Shown piece by piece: positions 1 through 8,803 of a stretch of DNA of 64,000 nucleotides. The position numbers and the translations under genes were made by a program. The DNA is from Fodinibacter sp963833495. Lineage in GTDB: Bacteria; Actinomycetota; Actinomycetes; Actinomycetales; Dermatophilaceae. Every line of letters begins with the position of its first letter. Position 1 is the stretch's first letter. The notes beneath the pieces were generated by a model. That model was not told the origin of the DNA. It saw nothing but the letters and a program-made list of their open reading frames with translations, and did not search any database. Where the stretch lies: assembly GCA_963833495.1 (NCBI GenBank), contig CAWHYJ010000013.1:52732-116731 (forward strand). The letters are read 5' to 3'.

Positions 1-1
1 G

Positions 2-967
2 GGGCGGCCGGTGGGGCAGCACGAGGCAGTGGCCGGGAAGATCGCGTTCATCGCAGCCACCGCGTACGCCATGGAGTCGGTCGTCGAGCTGACCAGTGCG
101 ATGGCCGATGCCGGTGAGACCGACATCCGGATCGAGGCGGCGCTGGCAAAGCTGTGGGCGAGCGAGATGGCGTGGCTGATCGCCGACGAGCTGGTTCAGA
201 TCCGCGGGGGCCGGGGCTACGAGTCGGCGGCATCGTTGGCGGCTCGTGGCGAGCGCGCGGTGCCGGCCGAGCAGCAGCTGCGCGACGTGCGGATCAACCG
301 GATCTTCGAGGGCTCGAGCGAGATCATGCACCTGCTCATCGCCCGGGAGGCCGTCGACGAGCACCTCAAGGCGGCCGGCGACCTGGCCTCGGCCGACGCC
401 GACCTGTCGGCCAAGGCCCGCGCGGCCGCGGGAGCGAGCGGCTTCTACGCGAAGTGGCTGCCGCAGCTGGTGACGGGGGCCGGGTCGGTGCCGACCTCGT
501 TCGGGGAGTTCGGCCCGCTGGCGCGGCACCTGCGCTACGTCGAGCGGTCGTCGCGCCGCCTCGCGCGCCAGACGTTCTACGGGATGTCGCGCTGGCAGGC
601 CGCGATGGAGCACCACCAGCGGTTCCTGGGACGGGTCGTCGACATCGGGGCCGAGCTGTTCGCGATGGCGGCCGCGTGCGTGCGTGCCGAGATGCTGCTG
701 GCCGACGACCCCGAGCGGGGACGGTCGGCGCAGCGGCTGGCGGACGCCTTCTGCCGGCAGGCGCGGATGCGGGTCGACGTGCTGTTCGACGAGCTGTGGA
801 CCAACTCGGACGACACCGACCGCAAGCTGGCCGCGTCGGTGCTCGCCGGTGACCTCACCTGGCTCGAGGAGGGCGTGCTCGACCCGAGCGAGGGCACCGG
901 GCCGTGGATCGCACGGTGGGATGCCGGGGCCAGCTCGCAGGAGTCGGTCTGGCGGGCGGTGCGCTAG
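2..967 (+). CDS. Acyl-CoA dehydrogenase, C-terminal part (5' end outside window)
   Basis: This is the FAD-dependent acyl-CoA dehydrogenase that makes the first double bond in fatty-acid beta-oxidation; only its C-terminal part is inside the window. The reading frame is open to the left edge, and the GTG at position 11 is an internal Val codon within a G-R-P-V-G-Q-like stretch, not a start. The family signature QIRGGRGY is at about residues 63-70 of the fragment. RINRIFEGSSEIMHLLIARE follows, where the Glu of IFEG (about residue 100) matches the catalytic base of the MCAD/VLCAD group. Some 210 residues continue beyond this motif, as in the long VLCAD-like forms. The gene converges on asd with a 4-base gap and no visible hairpin. 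Confidence 0.9.
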   Translation, partial: GRPVGQHEAVAGKIAFIAATAYAMESVVELTSAMADAGETDIRIEAALAKLWASEMAWLIADELVQIRGGRGYESAASLAARGERAVPAEQQLRDVRINRIFEGSSEIMHLLIAREAVDEHLKAAGDLASADADLSAKARAAAGASGFYAKWLPQLVTGAGSVPTSFGEFGPLARHLRYVERSSRRLARQTFYGMSRWQAAMEHHQRFLGRVVDIGAELFAMAAACVRAEMLLADDPERGRSAQRLADAFCRQARMRVDVLFDELWTNSDDTDRKLAASVLAGDLTWLEEGVLDPSEGTGPWIARWDAGASSQESVWRAVR

Positions 968-971
968 CTGG

Positions 972-2006
972 TCAGCGGCGCTTGAGCAGCTCTTCGGCGA
1001 CCTGTACGGCGTTGAGGGCGGCGCCCTTGCGCAGGTTGTCACCGACGACGAACAGGTTCAGGCCCTTGCCCTCCGGCGCGGCCTGGTCGGCGCGGACCCG
1101 CCCGACGAAGACCTCGTCGCGGCCGGTGGCCTGCAGGGGGTTAGGGACGTCGGTGACGATGACGCCGGGCGCCCGGCCGAGCACCTCGAGGGCGTCGGCG
1201 GGGCTGACGTCGTGGTCGAACTCCGCGGAGATCGCCAGGCTGTGACCCGAGAAGACGGGGACCCGCACGCAGGTGCCCGACACCCGTAGGCCGGGGATGT
1301 GCAGGATCTTGCGCGACTCGTTGCGCAGCTTCTGCTCCTCGTCGGTCTCGAGCGAGCCGTCGTCGACGATGGACCCGGCCAGCGGCACGACGTTGAAGCC
1401 GACCGGCACGGCATAGATCTGCGGGTCGGGCAGGTCGAGCGCCGAACCGTCGAGGGCGAGGTCCTTGGGGTCGCCCGAGGCGTAGCCGCCGCGGAGCTGG
1501 GTGTCGAGCTCGACCAGGCCGACGCCTCCGGAACCCGAGACCGCCTGGTAGCTGCTGACGTGCAGGCGCACCAGGCCGGCGAGGTCGTGCAGCGGCTTGA
1601 GCACCGGCATCGCGGCCATCGTCGTGCAGTTGGGGTTGGCGACGATGCCCTTGGGGATGTCGTCGAGGTCCTCGGGGTTGACCTCGGACACCACGAGCGG
1701 CACCTCGGGATCCTTGCGCCAGGCGCTGGAGTTGTCGACGACGACCGCACCGGCCTCGGCCACGCGCGGCGCCCAGATCTTCGAGGTCGACCCGCCGTTG
1801 GAGAACAGCGCGATGTCGAGCCCGGAGAAGTCCGCGGTGGCCGTGTCCTCGACGACGATCTCGTCGTCGCCCCACGGCAGGGTGGTGCCGGCCGAGCGCG
1901 CCGAGGCGAAGTACCGGATCTCGTCGACCGGGAAGTTCCGCTCGAAGAGCAGGGTGCGCATGACATTGCCGACCTGGCCGGTGGCGCCGAAGACTCCGAT
2001 TCGCAT
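972..2006 (-). CDS. asd: Aspartate-semialdehyde dehydrogenase
   Basis: The enzyme reduces L-aspartyl-4-phosphate to L-aspartate semialdehyde with NADPH, the branch point to lysine/diaminopimelate, threonine and methionine. The 344-residue protein has the normal length. It opens with a Rossmann motif GATGQVG (residues 7-13) and carries the catalytic cysteine in NPNCTTM (Cys127). SSYQAVSGSGG is the conserved substrate loop. The start ATG is followed directly by the typical MRIGVFGATG N-terminus. The usual partner, lysC, is not in the window. dapF, which acts later in the same pathway, lies about 40 kb away. Confidence 0.96.
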   Translation of the reverse strand: MRIGVFGATGQVGNVMRTLLFERNFPVDEIRYFASARSAGTTLPWGDDEIVVEDTATADFSGLDIALFSNGGSTSKIWAPRVAEAGAVVVDNSSAWRKDPEVPLVVSEVNPEDLDDIPKGIVANPNCTTMAAMPVLKPLHDLAGLVRLHVSSYQAVSGSGGVGLVELDTQLRGGYASGDPKDLALDGSALDLPDPQIYAVPVGFNVVPLAGSIVDDGSLETDEEQKLRNESRKILHIPGLRVSGTCVRVPVFSGHSLAISAEFDHDVSPADALEVLGRAPGVIVTDVPNPLQATGRDEVFVGRVRADQAAPEGKGLNLFVVGDNLRKGAALNAVQVAEELLKRR

Positions 2007-2107
2007 GCCGACCAGTCTAGAGAGCGGTCCGGATGCCGGCCGCCGGGCTCACGATGCGGGCGCATGGGTCCCGGCGCGGGCTACCACGGCGTGGCGTTCT
2101 GGACGGG

Positions 2108-3854
2108 TCAGGTCAGGTAGCGGCAGAGCTGTCGTTCGAGGTGGCTGGTCAGGCGTGGTCGTCGTGTCGGCCGTGATCGTGTCGGCGTCAGGGAGCTGCT
2201 GAGCGTCCGCGCGCGCCGCAACGCCGGCTTGCGCCGCTGGACAGGCGCGGGGCCGCCCGACCGCCCAGCGGTGGCCGATGGAAAGCTCTGGCTGCCCCAG
2301 CCGAGCAGGGGCGGTGGTTCGGCGTCGTAGGAGTGCCCGAGCGGGGTGGTCACCCGCACCACCCGCCTCGCCCGCGCCTCGTCACCGCGGGGGCCGGTGC
2401 GCTCAGGTGGCGGCTCGTCGACGCCGGGCCGTGTGAGGATCACGCGGGTTCGCCAGCCGGGCGCTTCCTTGCCGTAGTTGCACCGGGTGCACTTGCCGTT
2501 GCCCTCCACGAACGAGGTCGCGCTGTGCTCGCGCACCGGCCTGGCGTGGTCGGCGTGCACGATCGGCGCCTGGCACCACGCAGTGGTGCACACGTCATCA
2601 CGCAGCACCAGCATCCGCCGCAGCATCCCCCCGAACACCCGACGCCGCGAGTCCATCGCCACCAGGTCCCGACCCTCCGGAGTCGTGTACAACCGGCGCA
2701 CCCACACCCGAGCAGCCGGCGGCAGCTGCAGCGCCGTGCCGGTCGCCGAAGCCGGCTCAGGCCCGGTTGCCGGTGAGGCATCGGCCGCAGGCGGTCGCGG
2801 GCGGCGGTGGGTCCTCGAGGCCTTCGCGCAGCCAGGCCCGAGCCACCGGGGCCGGCACGCTGCCGTGGCCGGGGATCCGGGCCGGCTCAAAGGGTGACCG
2901 GCCGCCGTCGCCGGTGCCGAGCAGGGCCCGGTCGGTCATCACCAGGTGCACCTCCACCGGCTGCAGCTGACCCACCGCCCGCCCCGACAACAACCGCAAC
3001 GCCGTATCCGCCGCGACCGCACCCACCCCACGACCGGCCGGGCCCTCCTCCGGGCACTGACCACCGACCACACCGCGCGCGCGGGCCTGCACCGCGACAT
3101 GCGCCCCGACCACGTCCTTGAGCGGCCCGAGCACGGTCAGGTACGCCATCCCGTCCGGCGCCGGCCGCACACTCACCCGCCGGCTCTTGACCGCCGCCTC
3201 CATCCGCGCCACCACCGACGCAGCATCCAGCTCCGCCGCGACCCGGGCCGCCGCCCCGCCGGCCTGCCGCACCCCCAACCGGGCGATCACCGGCCCAAGC
3301 CGCCGGTCGACCTCGGCACGGTCCTGCACGCTCAACGTCGCCGTCGCCTGCACGACTGCCACCGCGACCCGCTCACCGCACTCACCGGCACTCAGCGCAG
3401 CCATCAGCTGCGGCATCTCGTGCACCAACGCCCGCGACAACCCCACGAACCGGTCCCCCAACGTGGGCGACTCCCGCCGCGCCAACGCCACCACCGACCC
3501 CACCGAACGAGCGACATCCTGCGGCGCCACCACCTCCCGCGAACACCGCAACACATCCGTCGCCCGCGCCTGCACCGCCGACGAGGCGCCCTTGACCCGC
3601 TCGAGACTGGCGACCAGATCCACCCGCTCCCGCTCGCTGAGCGCGTCGGCATCCACGCTGGCCAACCACGCCCGAAACGAGTCCACCACCCCAACAGGCG
3701 ACTCTCCCGCGGTCGGCATTGCCCCAACAACCAGCACGTCTCCCGTGACCGATGGGCCGCCGACCGCGGCCGGCGGCCTCACGACATCCGAAAAGCGGCC
3801 CGGCACCGCCGAACCCGGGCCCACGACCCGCCCCTCCACCACTTCCCGGTCCAT
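2108..3854 (-). pseudogene. DUF222 / HNH endonuclease protein (13E12-like), frameshifted
   Basis: This is an actinobacterial repeat-family protein with an N-terminal DUF222 region and a C-terminal HNH nuclease domain; the family's role is unknown. The DUF222 part is read from ATG 3854 (MDREVVEGRV) and ends at a stop at 2757. The HNH part (RRLYTTPEGRDLVAMDSRRR, then HADHARP and CTRCNYGKEAPGW) is in a different frame and runs to 2108. The two halves join in order if one base is gained or lost, probably around 2760-2810 in a proline/alanine-rich linker. Upstream ATG codons up to 4094 overlap the ankyrin gene and add no domain, so 3854 is preferred. The tail after the HNH domain is not family-like and may also be out of frame. 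It is either a decayed gene or a sequence error. Confidence 0.8.
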
Positions 3855-4038
3855 GCAGTAATCGTACGCATGTCCACCGACCGTCACCCGACCGTGACCG
3901 CCACCTGTGGACAACCACTGACTGCAACGCAGCCTGTGGACAACCAGACCCGTGAGAAGGAGGCAACCTGCCCGGGGAAGTCCCCAGCAAGCCCCGGCGA
4001 CACCAGGCGATACCCGGCAACGCGCGAAAGCGAGCCGC

Positions 4039-5262
4039 TCAGCCAGCCGCCCGCAGGATCGCCGCAACCTCGCCGAACCCGAGCCGCTCCGCATGCTCCA
4101 GCGCCGTCACCCCGTCGCGGTCGCCGATCGAAGCATCGGCACCGGCAGCGAGCAGGACCCGCACGATCTCCTGGTGCCGCGCTCCCCCGTCGCCGAGGAT
4201 CACCGCCTCGAGCAGCGCGGTCCACCCCAGCGAGTTCACGTGGTCGACGTCGATCCCGGTCTGCACGACCCGCCGCACGTACTCGACGTGCCCCCGCTCG
4301 CTCGCGGGGATCACCGACACCCCACCGAACCGGTTGACCACCCCGAGGTCGGGCGACGCCGGCAGCAGCACCTCCAGCATCTCCACGCTCCCCGTGACAC
4401 CAGTGACCAGCCACGGCGTGTCGTGCTGGTCGTCGAGGGCGTCCGGGTCGGCCCCCATCGCCACCAGCACCCGCGCCGCCTCGATGTGGTCCCCCGCGGA
4501 CGCCAGCAGCAGCGCCGTCCGCCCGGACGAGTCGCGAGTCTCAAGCCGAGCCCCGTCGCGGAGCGCCAACGCCACGGCATCCGCATCCCCGGCCGCGGCC
4601 GCCGCCAGCAGCGCGGCATCCGGTTCGGAGGACGAACGATGACCCTCGGCAGCGCTCAGCACGCGCAGCAGGGTGCGGTAGCCCCGCTCGCGCGCCATCT
4701 GCACAGGCGTCAGGCCCTCCGTCACCGACGGCCGCCCCAGCTCCACCCCGCCCGCCACGAGCACCTGCACCGTCGCCAGCTCGTCGGGCGCATCCGCCCC
4801 GAACCACACGGCCTCGTGCACCGCCTGGTACCCGATCCGGTTGACGTGGTCCTTGTCGATCCCGGCCCGCAACAACCGCCCGACCACGAGGTGGTGTCCC
4901 CGCTCGGCGGCCCGGATCAGCCCGGTGCCGTTCCACGAGTCCTTGGCGTCGACATCGGCGCCGGAGGCCAGGGCGAGCTCGAGCAGGTCGAGGTACCCCT
5001 CGCTCGTCGCGATCAGGTAGGCCGACTGCTGCGTCTCGTCCTTGGCGTCGACGTCCGCTCCTTGCTCCACCAGCTGGCGCGCGGTCGGAGCGTCGTTCGC
5101 CCAGGCGGCAGCGCGCAGCGCCTGGTCCAGCGCAACCTGGTCGCTCGCCGACGGTCGCGCCGTCGGACCGGCCTCGCCACCCACCGAGCAGCCGCCGAGC
5201 ACGAGCACGACCACGGATGCCGTGACGAGCCCGCCGCTGCAACGGAACCGGCGCGACCTCAC
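4039..5262 (-). CDS. Ankyrin-repeat lipoprotein
   Basis: The gene encodes a predicted lipid-anchored extracytoplasmic protein made of ankyrin repeats. From GTG 5262 the protein has 407 residues. A basic n-region (RSRRFR), a hydrophobic stretch and the lipobox L-G-G-C put the acylated Cys at position 25. The rest contains about nine ankyrin-like units, recognisable by repeated G-A-D-(V/P)-(D/N) and T-A-L/A-L turns such as LVEQGADVDAKD and RVLVAMGADPDALD. Ankyrin repeats bind proteins, and no partner can be named from context. The longer reading frame upstream to 5412 adds only basic, low-complexity residues, so the GTG that gives a clean signal peptide was chosen. It runs in the same direction as the DUF222 gene downstream. 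Confidence 0.82.
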   Translation of the reverse strand: MRSRRFRCSGGLVTASVVVLVLGGCSVGGEAGPTARPSASDQVALDQALRAAAWANDAPTARQLVEQGADVDAKDETQQSAYLIATSEGYLDLLELALASGADVDAKDSWNGTGLIRAAERGHHLVVGRLLRAGIDKDHVNRIGYQAVHEAVWFGADAPDELATVQVLVAGGVELGRPSVTEGLTPVQMARERGYRTLLRVLSAAEGHRSSSEPDAALLAAAAAGDADAVALALRDGARLETRDSSGRTALLLASAGDHIEAARVLVAMGADPDALDDQHDTPWLVTGVTGSVEMLEVLLPASPDLGVVNRFGGVSVIPASERGHVEYVRRVVQTGIDVDHVNSLGWTALLEAVILGDGGARHQEIVRVLLAAGADASIGDRDGVTALEHAERLGFGEVAAILRAAG

Positions 5263-5495
5263 CCCACCATCATGGACGCGGGCAGCCGACGAAGCCACGC
5301 CACCGACCGCGCGGCAGCCACGTCGGCACGGACGCGCCGCCCCCGGGTTCGACGGGTCCGTGCCGATGGCGGTCCGACCGGACCGCGTGGTGCGGTGGCT
5401 CGTCCGTCGCACCCGCCGAGCCTGTCACCTGCGCGCCCGAGCCGGCCGACCTGCCCGACGAGTACGTCGCGTTCCTCACCCTGACGCAGTCACTG

Positions 5496-6110
5496 ATGGC
5501 CGGGCGCGACCCCTCGCTGCGATACCTGGGCATGAAGGCAGAGTCCGGCCGCGCCATGGCCGTCCTGGCCGGACAGACCCGCTCGACCGTGTGGAACATG
5601 CACCGCCGCGTGTCGTTCTATGCCTTGCGCGACGGCCGCCACCTGGACGAAGCCGCGCGCCAGCGTGGGGTGACGTCGCGCATGGTGGTGAACCCCGCCA
5701 GCCTCCCCCAGTGCACCATCCTCTCGAGCCGCCACCCCAAGGTCCGAGTGGGCACGGTGCCGTTCCAGCTCATCATCATGGACTCCCGCGACATCGTGCT
5801 GGCCGGTCGGGACGGCGACACCATGTGGACGTCATCGGACCCGGACCTCGTGACCCGGGCGGTTCGCGCCTACGAGGCGGTGTGGTCGGCGGCTCGGCCG
5901 GCGGTGCCGGAGGGTGAAGAACCGCCGCTCACGCCGCGGATGCTCGAGATCTGCTGGTTGCTCGCGGACGGTGCGTCGGACCGCGTGATCAGCCGCGCGC
6001 TCGGGGTCTCCGAACGCACGGTGTCCAACGAGGTGCGTGAGATCGGTCGGCGGCTCGGCGCGAGCAACCGGGCGCACACCATCGCGCGCATCTGCGGCAC
6101 CCCGCTCTAG
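5496..6110 (+). CDS. LuxR-type HTH transcriptional regulator
   Basis: This is a predicted DNA-binding regulator of 204 residues. The C-terminal 55 residues (about 145-200) are a LuxR/GerE-type helix-turn-helix: TPRMLEICWLLADGASDRVI followed by ALGVSERTVSNEV. The part before it (VGTVPFQLIIMDSRDIVLAG and following) resembles the sensor domain found in TrmB-like and PLD-like LuxR regulators rather than a receiver; no phospho-acceptor Asp pattern is seen. The start is uncertain. Plausible coding sequence (EPADLPDEYVAFLTLTQSL) continues about 20-30 codons upstream in frame without an ATG/GTG, so the true N-terminus may be longer or upstream in another frame. The gene converges on era. Confidence 0.75.
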   Translation: MAGRDPSLRYLGMKAESGRAMAVLAGQTRSTVWNMHRRVSFYALRDGRHLDEAARQRGVTSRMVVNPASLPQCTILSSRHPKVRVGTVPFQLIIMDSRDIVLAGRDGDTMWTSSDPDLVTRAVRAYEAVWSAARPAVPEGEEPPLTPRMLEICWLLADGASDRVISRALGVSERTVSNEVREIGRRLGASNRAHTIARICGTPL

Positions 6111-7033
6111 AAGCCGAGCCGGCCGAGCTGCTTGGGGTCGCGCTGCCAGTCCTTGGCCACCTTGACGTGCAGGTCGAGGTGCACCCGCTGGCCGAGCAGC
6201 TCCTCGATGCCGGCGCGCGCGTTGGTGCCCACCTCGCGCAGGCGTGACCCCCCACGGCCGATGACGATCGCCTTCTGCGAGTCGCGCTCGACGAACACGT
6301 TGACCCGCACGTCGAGCAGCGGCTTGCCCTCGCTGCGACCCTCCCGCGGCACGATCTCCTCGACGACCACCGCCAGGCTGTGCGGCAGCTCGTCGCGCAC
6401 CCCCTCCAGTGCCGCCTCGCGCACGAGCTCGGCGATCATCACCAGCTCGGGCTCGTCGGTGAGCACGTCGTCGGGGTAGAGCGGCCCCGGCGAGGGCGGC
6501 AGGTGCTCGGCCAGCACCGACGCGACCTCCTCGACCTGGTCGCCGCGGGTGGCCGAGCACGGCACGATGGCCGCCCAGTCACCCAGCTGGTCGATGGCGA
6601 TGAGGTGCTCCGCCATCCGCTTCCGGTCGACCTTGTCGGACTTGGTCGCCAGCGCGACCACCGGCGTGCTCTTGCCACGCTTGAGCTCGGCGAGCTCGCG
6701 GGCGATGAACTGGTCACCGGGCCCGATCCGCTGGTCGGCGGGCAGGCAGAAGCCGATGACGTCGACCTCGAGCAGGGTCTCGCGGACCAGGTCGTTGAGC
6801 CGCTGCCCGAGCAGCGTGCGCGGCTTGTGCAGCCCCGGCGTGTCGACGAGGATCAGCTGGCTCGCAGGCCCGGTGACGATGCCGCGGATGGTGTGTCGCG
6901 TCGTCTGCGGCTTGCTCGACGTGATGGCGACCTTGCTGCCGACCAGCGCGTTGGTCAGCGTCGACTTGCCGGCGTTCGGCCGCCCGATGAGGCACGCGAA
7001 GCCCGCGACGTACCCCGACCCGTGCTCGCTCAT
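6107..7033 (-). CDS. era: GTPase Era
   Basis: Era is an essential GTPase that binds the 3' end of 16S rRNA and aids 30S subunit maturation. The 308-residue product has G1 GRPNAGKST (residues 17-25), G3 DTPGLH and a G4 variant TKSD in place of the usual NKxD. The C-terminal KH domain contains the IGRGGSRLREVG loop. Its ATG overlaps the stop of the CBS-domain gene upstream (ATGA), so the two are translationally coupled at the end of the phoH-ybeY-corC-era operon. Its last 4 bases overlap the end of the convergent LuxR-type regulator gene. Confidence 0.97.
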   Translation of the reverse strand: MSEHGSGYVAGFACLIGRPNAGKSTLTNALVGSKVAITSSKPQTTRHTIRGIVTGPASQLILVDTPGLHKPRTLLGQRLNDLVRETLLEVDVIGFCLPADQRIGPGDQFIARELAELKRGKSTPVVALATKSDKVDRKRMAEHLIAIDQLGDWAAIVPCSATRGDQVEEVASVLAEHLPPSPGPLYPDDVLTDEPELVMIAELVREAALEGVRDELPHSLAVVVEEIVPREGRSEGKPLLDVRVNVFVERDSQKAIVIGRGGSRLREVGTNARAGIEELLGQRVHLDLHVKVAKDWQRDPKQLGRLGF

Positions 7034-8319
7034 CCGGCTCGCTCCTCCATCTCCGGCGCACCCTGCGCCGGCTCGACACGCTCGACGACCACGGTCGCGA
7101 TCCGGTGCCGGCGACCCGACATCCGTTCGGCGGTCAGGCGCAACCCTGCCACCTCGCAGGTCGAGCCGAGGATGGGCACCCGACCGATGGTCTTGCCGAT
7201 CAGGCCGCCCACCGTGTCGACCTCGTCGTCGTCGAGCGTGACGTCGAACAGCTCCGCCAGGTCGTCGATGTGCAGCGTGGCGGCGACGCGCAGCCGGCCG
7301 TCGCCGAGGTCCTCGACCTCGGGGGCCTCGCGGTCGTACTCGTCGGTGATCTCACCGACGATCTCCTCGAGGATGTCCTCGATGGTGACCAGGCCCGCGG
7401 TGCCGCCGTACTCGTCGACGACAACCGCGAAGTGGGTCTGGTCGCGCTGCATCTCGCGCAGCAGGTCGTCGACCGGCTTGCTCTCGGGCACGAACGGCAT
7501 CGGCCGCATGAGCTCGCGCACCGGCACCGCGCCGGCCTCGGGGTCGGCGTTGAGCCGCCGGATGACGTCCTTGAGGTAGAGCAAGCCGACAACGTCGTCG
7601 ACGTCCTTGCCCAGCACCGGGATCCGCGAGAAGCCCGACCGCAGGAACAGCGTCATCGCCTGCCGGCAGACCCGGTCGTCGTCGATCGAGACCATGTCGG
7701 TGCGCGGCACCATCACCTCACGGGCGAGGGTGTCGCCGAGCTCGAAGACGGAGTGGATCATCTCGCGCTCCCCCGCCTCGATGAGGGCCGAGTCGCGAGC
7801 CAGGTCGACGAGGTCGCGCAGCTCGCTCTCGCTCTCGAACGGGCCGTCGCGGAAGCCCTTCCCCGGCGTGACGGCGTTGGTGAGGGCGATGAGCAGCCGG
7901 CTGAACGGCCCGAGCAGCCGCCGCAGCCACACCGCCGTCGGCGCAGCGGCCAAGGCCACTCGCGAGCTGTGTTGTGCGCCAAGGGTTCCCGGCGAGACAC
8001 CGACGACGGCGAAGGAGATCAGGGCCATGATCGCGATGGCCACGAGGAACGGCTGCCAGGTGCCCTCGACCCGGTCGACGACGGCCAGGGTGACCATCAC
8101 GGCCACCGTCGACTCGGCGATGACCCGAAGGAACGACAGCACCGACAGGTAGGCCGCGGTGTCGCCGACGACCTTCACGAGCGCGGTGGAGCCGGGTCGG
8201 CCCTCCTCGAGCAGCTCGTGGGCGCGGGTGCGCGACATCCTCGAGAAGGCGGCCTCCGCGGTGGAGATCAGGAAGGCGACGAGGGTGGCGAGCACCGCCG
8301 CCGTGACGAGTCCGGTCAT
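7030..8319 (-). CDS. Hemolysin C/CorC-family membrane CBS protein
   Basis: The gene encodes a 429-residue integral membrane protein of the DUF21-CBS-CorC_HlyC family, linked to Mg2+/Co2+ efflux or divalent-metal tolerance. The N-terminal DUF21 part (residues 1 to about 180) has several hydrophobic helices, starting MTGLVTAAVLATLVAFLIST. A pair of CBS domains follows (VMVPRTDMVSIDDDRV and later FAVVVDEYGGTAGLVTIEDI), then the C-terminal CorC_HlyC domain. The start at 8319 was chosen because residues upstream are only the out-of-frame reading of ybeY. It sits 16 bases after ybeY and overlaps era by 4 bases, a standard actinobacterial arrangement. Confidence 0.92.
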   Translation of the reverse strand: MTGLVTAAVLATLVAFLISTAEAAFSRMSRTRAHELLEEGRPGSTALVKVVGDTAAYLSVLSFLRVIAESTVAVMVTLAVVDRVEGTWQPFLVAIAIMALISFAVVGVSPGTLGAQHSSRVALAAAPTAVWLRRLLGPFSRLLIALTNAVTPGKGFRDGPFESESELRDLVDLARDSALIEAGEREMIHSVFELGDTLAREVMVPRTDMVSIDDDRVCRQAMTLFLRSGFSRIPVLGKDVDDVVGLLYLKDVIRRLNADPEAGAVPVRELMRPMPFVPESKPVDDLLREMQRDQTHFAVVVDEYGGTAGLVTIEDILEEIVGEITDEYDREAPEVEDLGDGRLRVAATLHIDDLAELFDVTLDDDEVDTVGGLIGKTIGRVPILGSTCEVAGLRLTAERMSGRRHRIATVVVERVEPAQGAPEMEERAG

Positions 8320-8335
8320 GGTGGGGCCCGGCCGG

Positions 8336-8803
8336 TCAGGCGCTGGGGCGACCGCGGGTGGCGAGGAAGGTGAGCAGCAGCTGACGCTGCAGCTCGAACA
8401 TCTCCTTCTCCTCCTCGGCCTCCGCGTGGTCGTAGCCCAGCAGGTGCAGGATGCCGTGCGTCGTGAGCAGGAGCAGCTCCTCCTCGGTCGCGTGGCCGGC
8501 CTCCTGGGCCTGCCGCTGGGCGACGCTCGGGCAGAGCACGATGTCGCCGAGCACGCCCTCCTGGGGCTCGGATCCCTCACGGCCGGGCCGCAGCTCGTCC
8601 ATCGGAAAGCTCATGACGTCGGTGGGCCCTGGCAGGTCCATCCACTGCACGTGCAGGGTCTCCATCGCGGGCTCGTCGACCAGGCGCAGGCACAGGTCGG
8701 CCTTCGGGTGCACCCGCATCTGGGCCATGACATAACGGGCGCACGCCACCAGCTCGAGCTCGTCGAGCCGGAACTCGGTCTCGTTGAGCACGTCGATGCT
8801 CAT
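8336..8803 (-). CDS. ybeY: Endoribonuclease YbeY
   Basis: YbeY is a single-strand-specific metallo-endoribonuclease needed for 16S rRNA 3'-end maturation and ribosome quality control. The 155-residue protein has the normal size. The zinc site is HGILHLLGYDH near residue 117, the H-x3-H-x5-H signature of the UPF0054 family. The start overlaps the phoH-like stop (ATGA), and the CBS-domain gene follows 16 bases after its own stop. Confidence 0.96.
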   Translation of the reverse strand: MSIDVLNETEFRLDELELVACARYVMAQMRVHPKADLCLRLVDEPAMETLHVQWMDLPGPTDVMSFPMDELRPGREGSEPQEGVLGDIVLCPSVAQRQAQEAGHATEEELLLLTTHGILHLLGYDHAEAEEEKEMFELQRQLLLTFLATRGRPSA

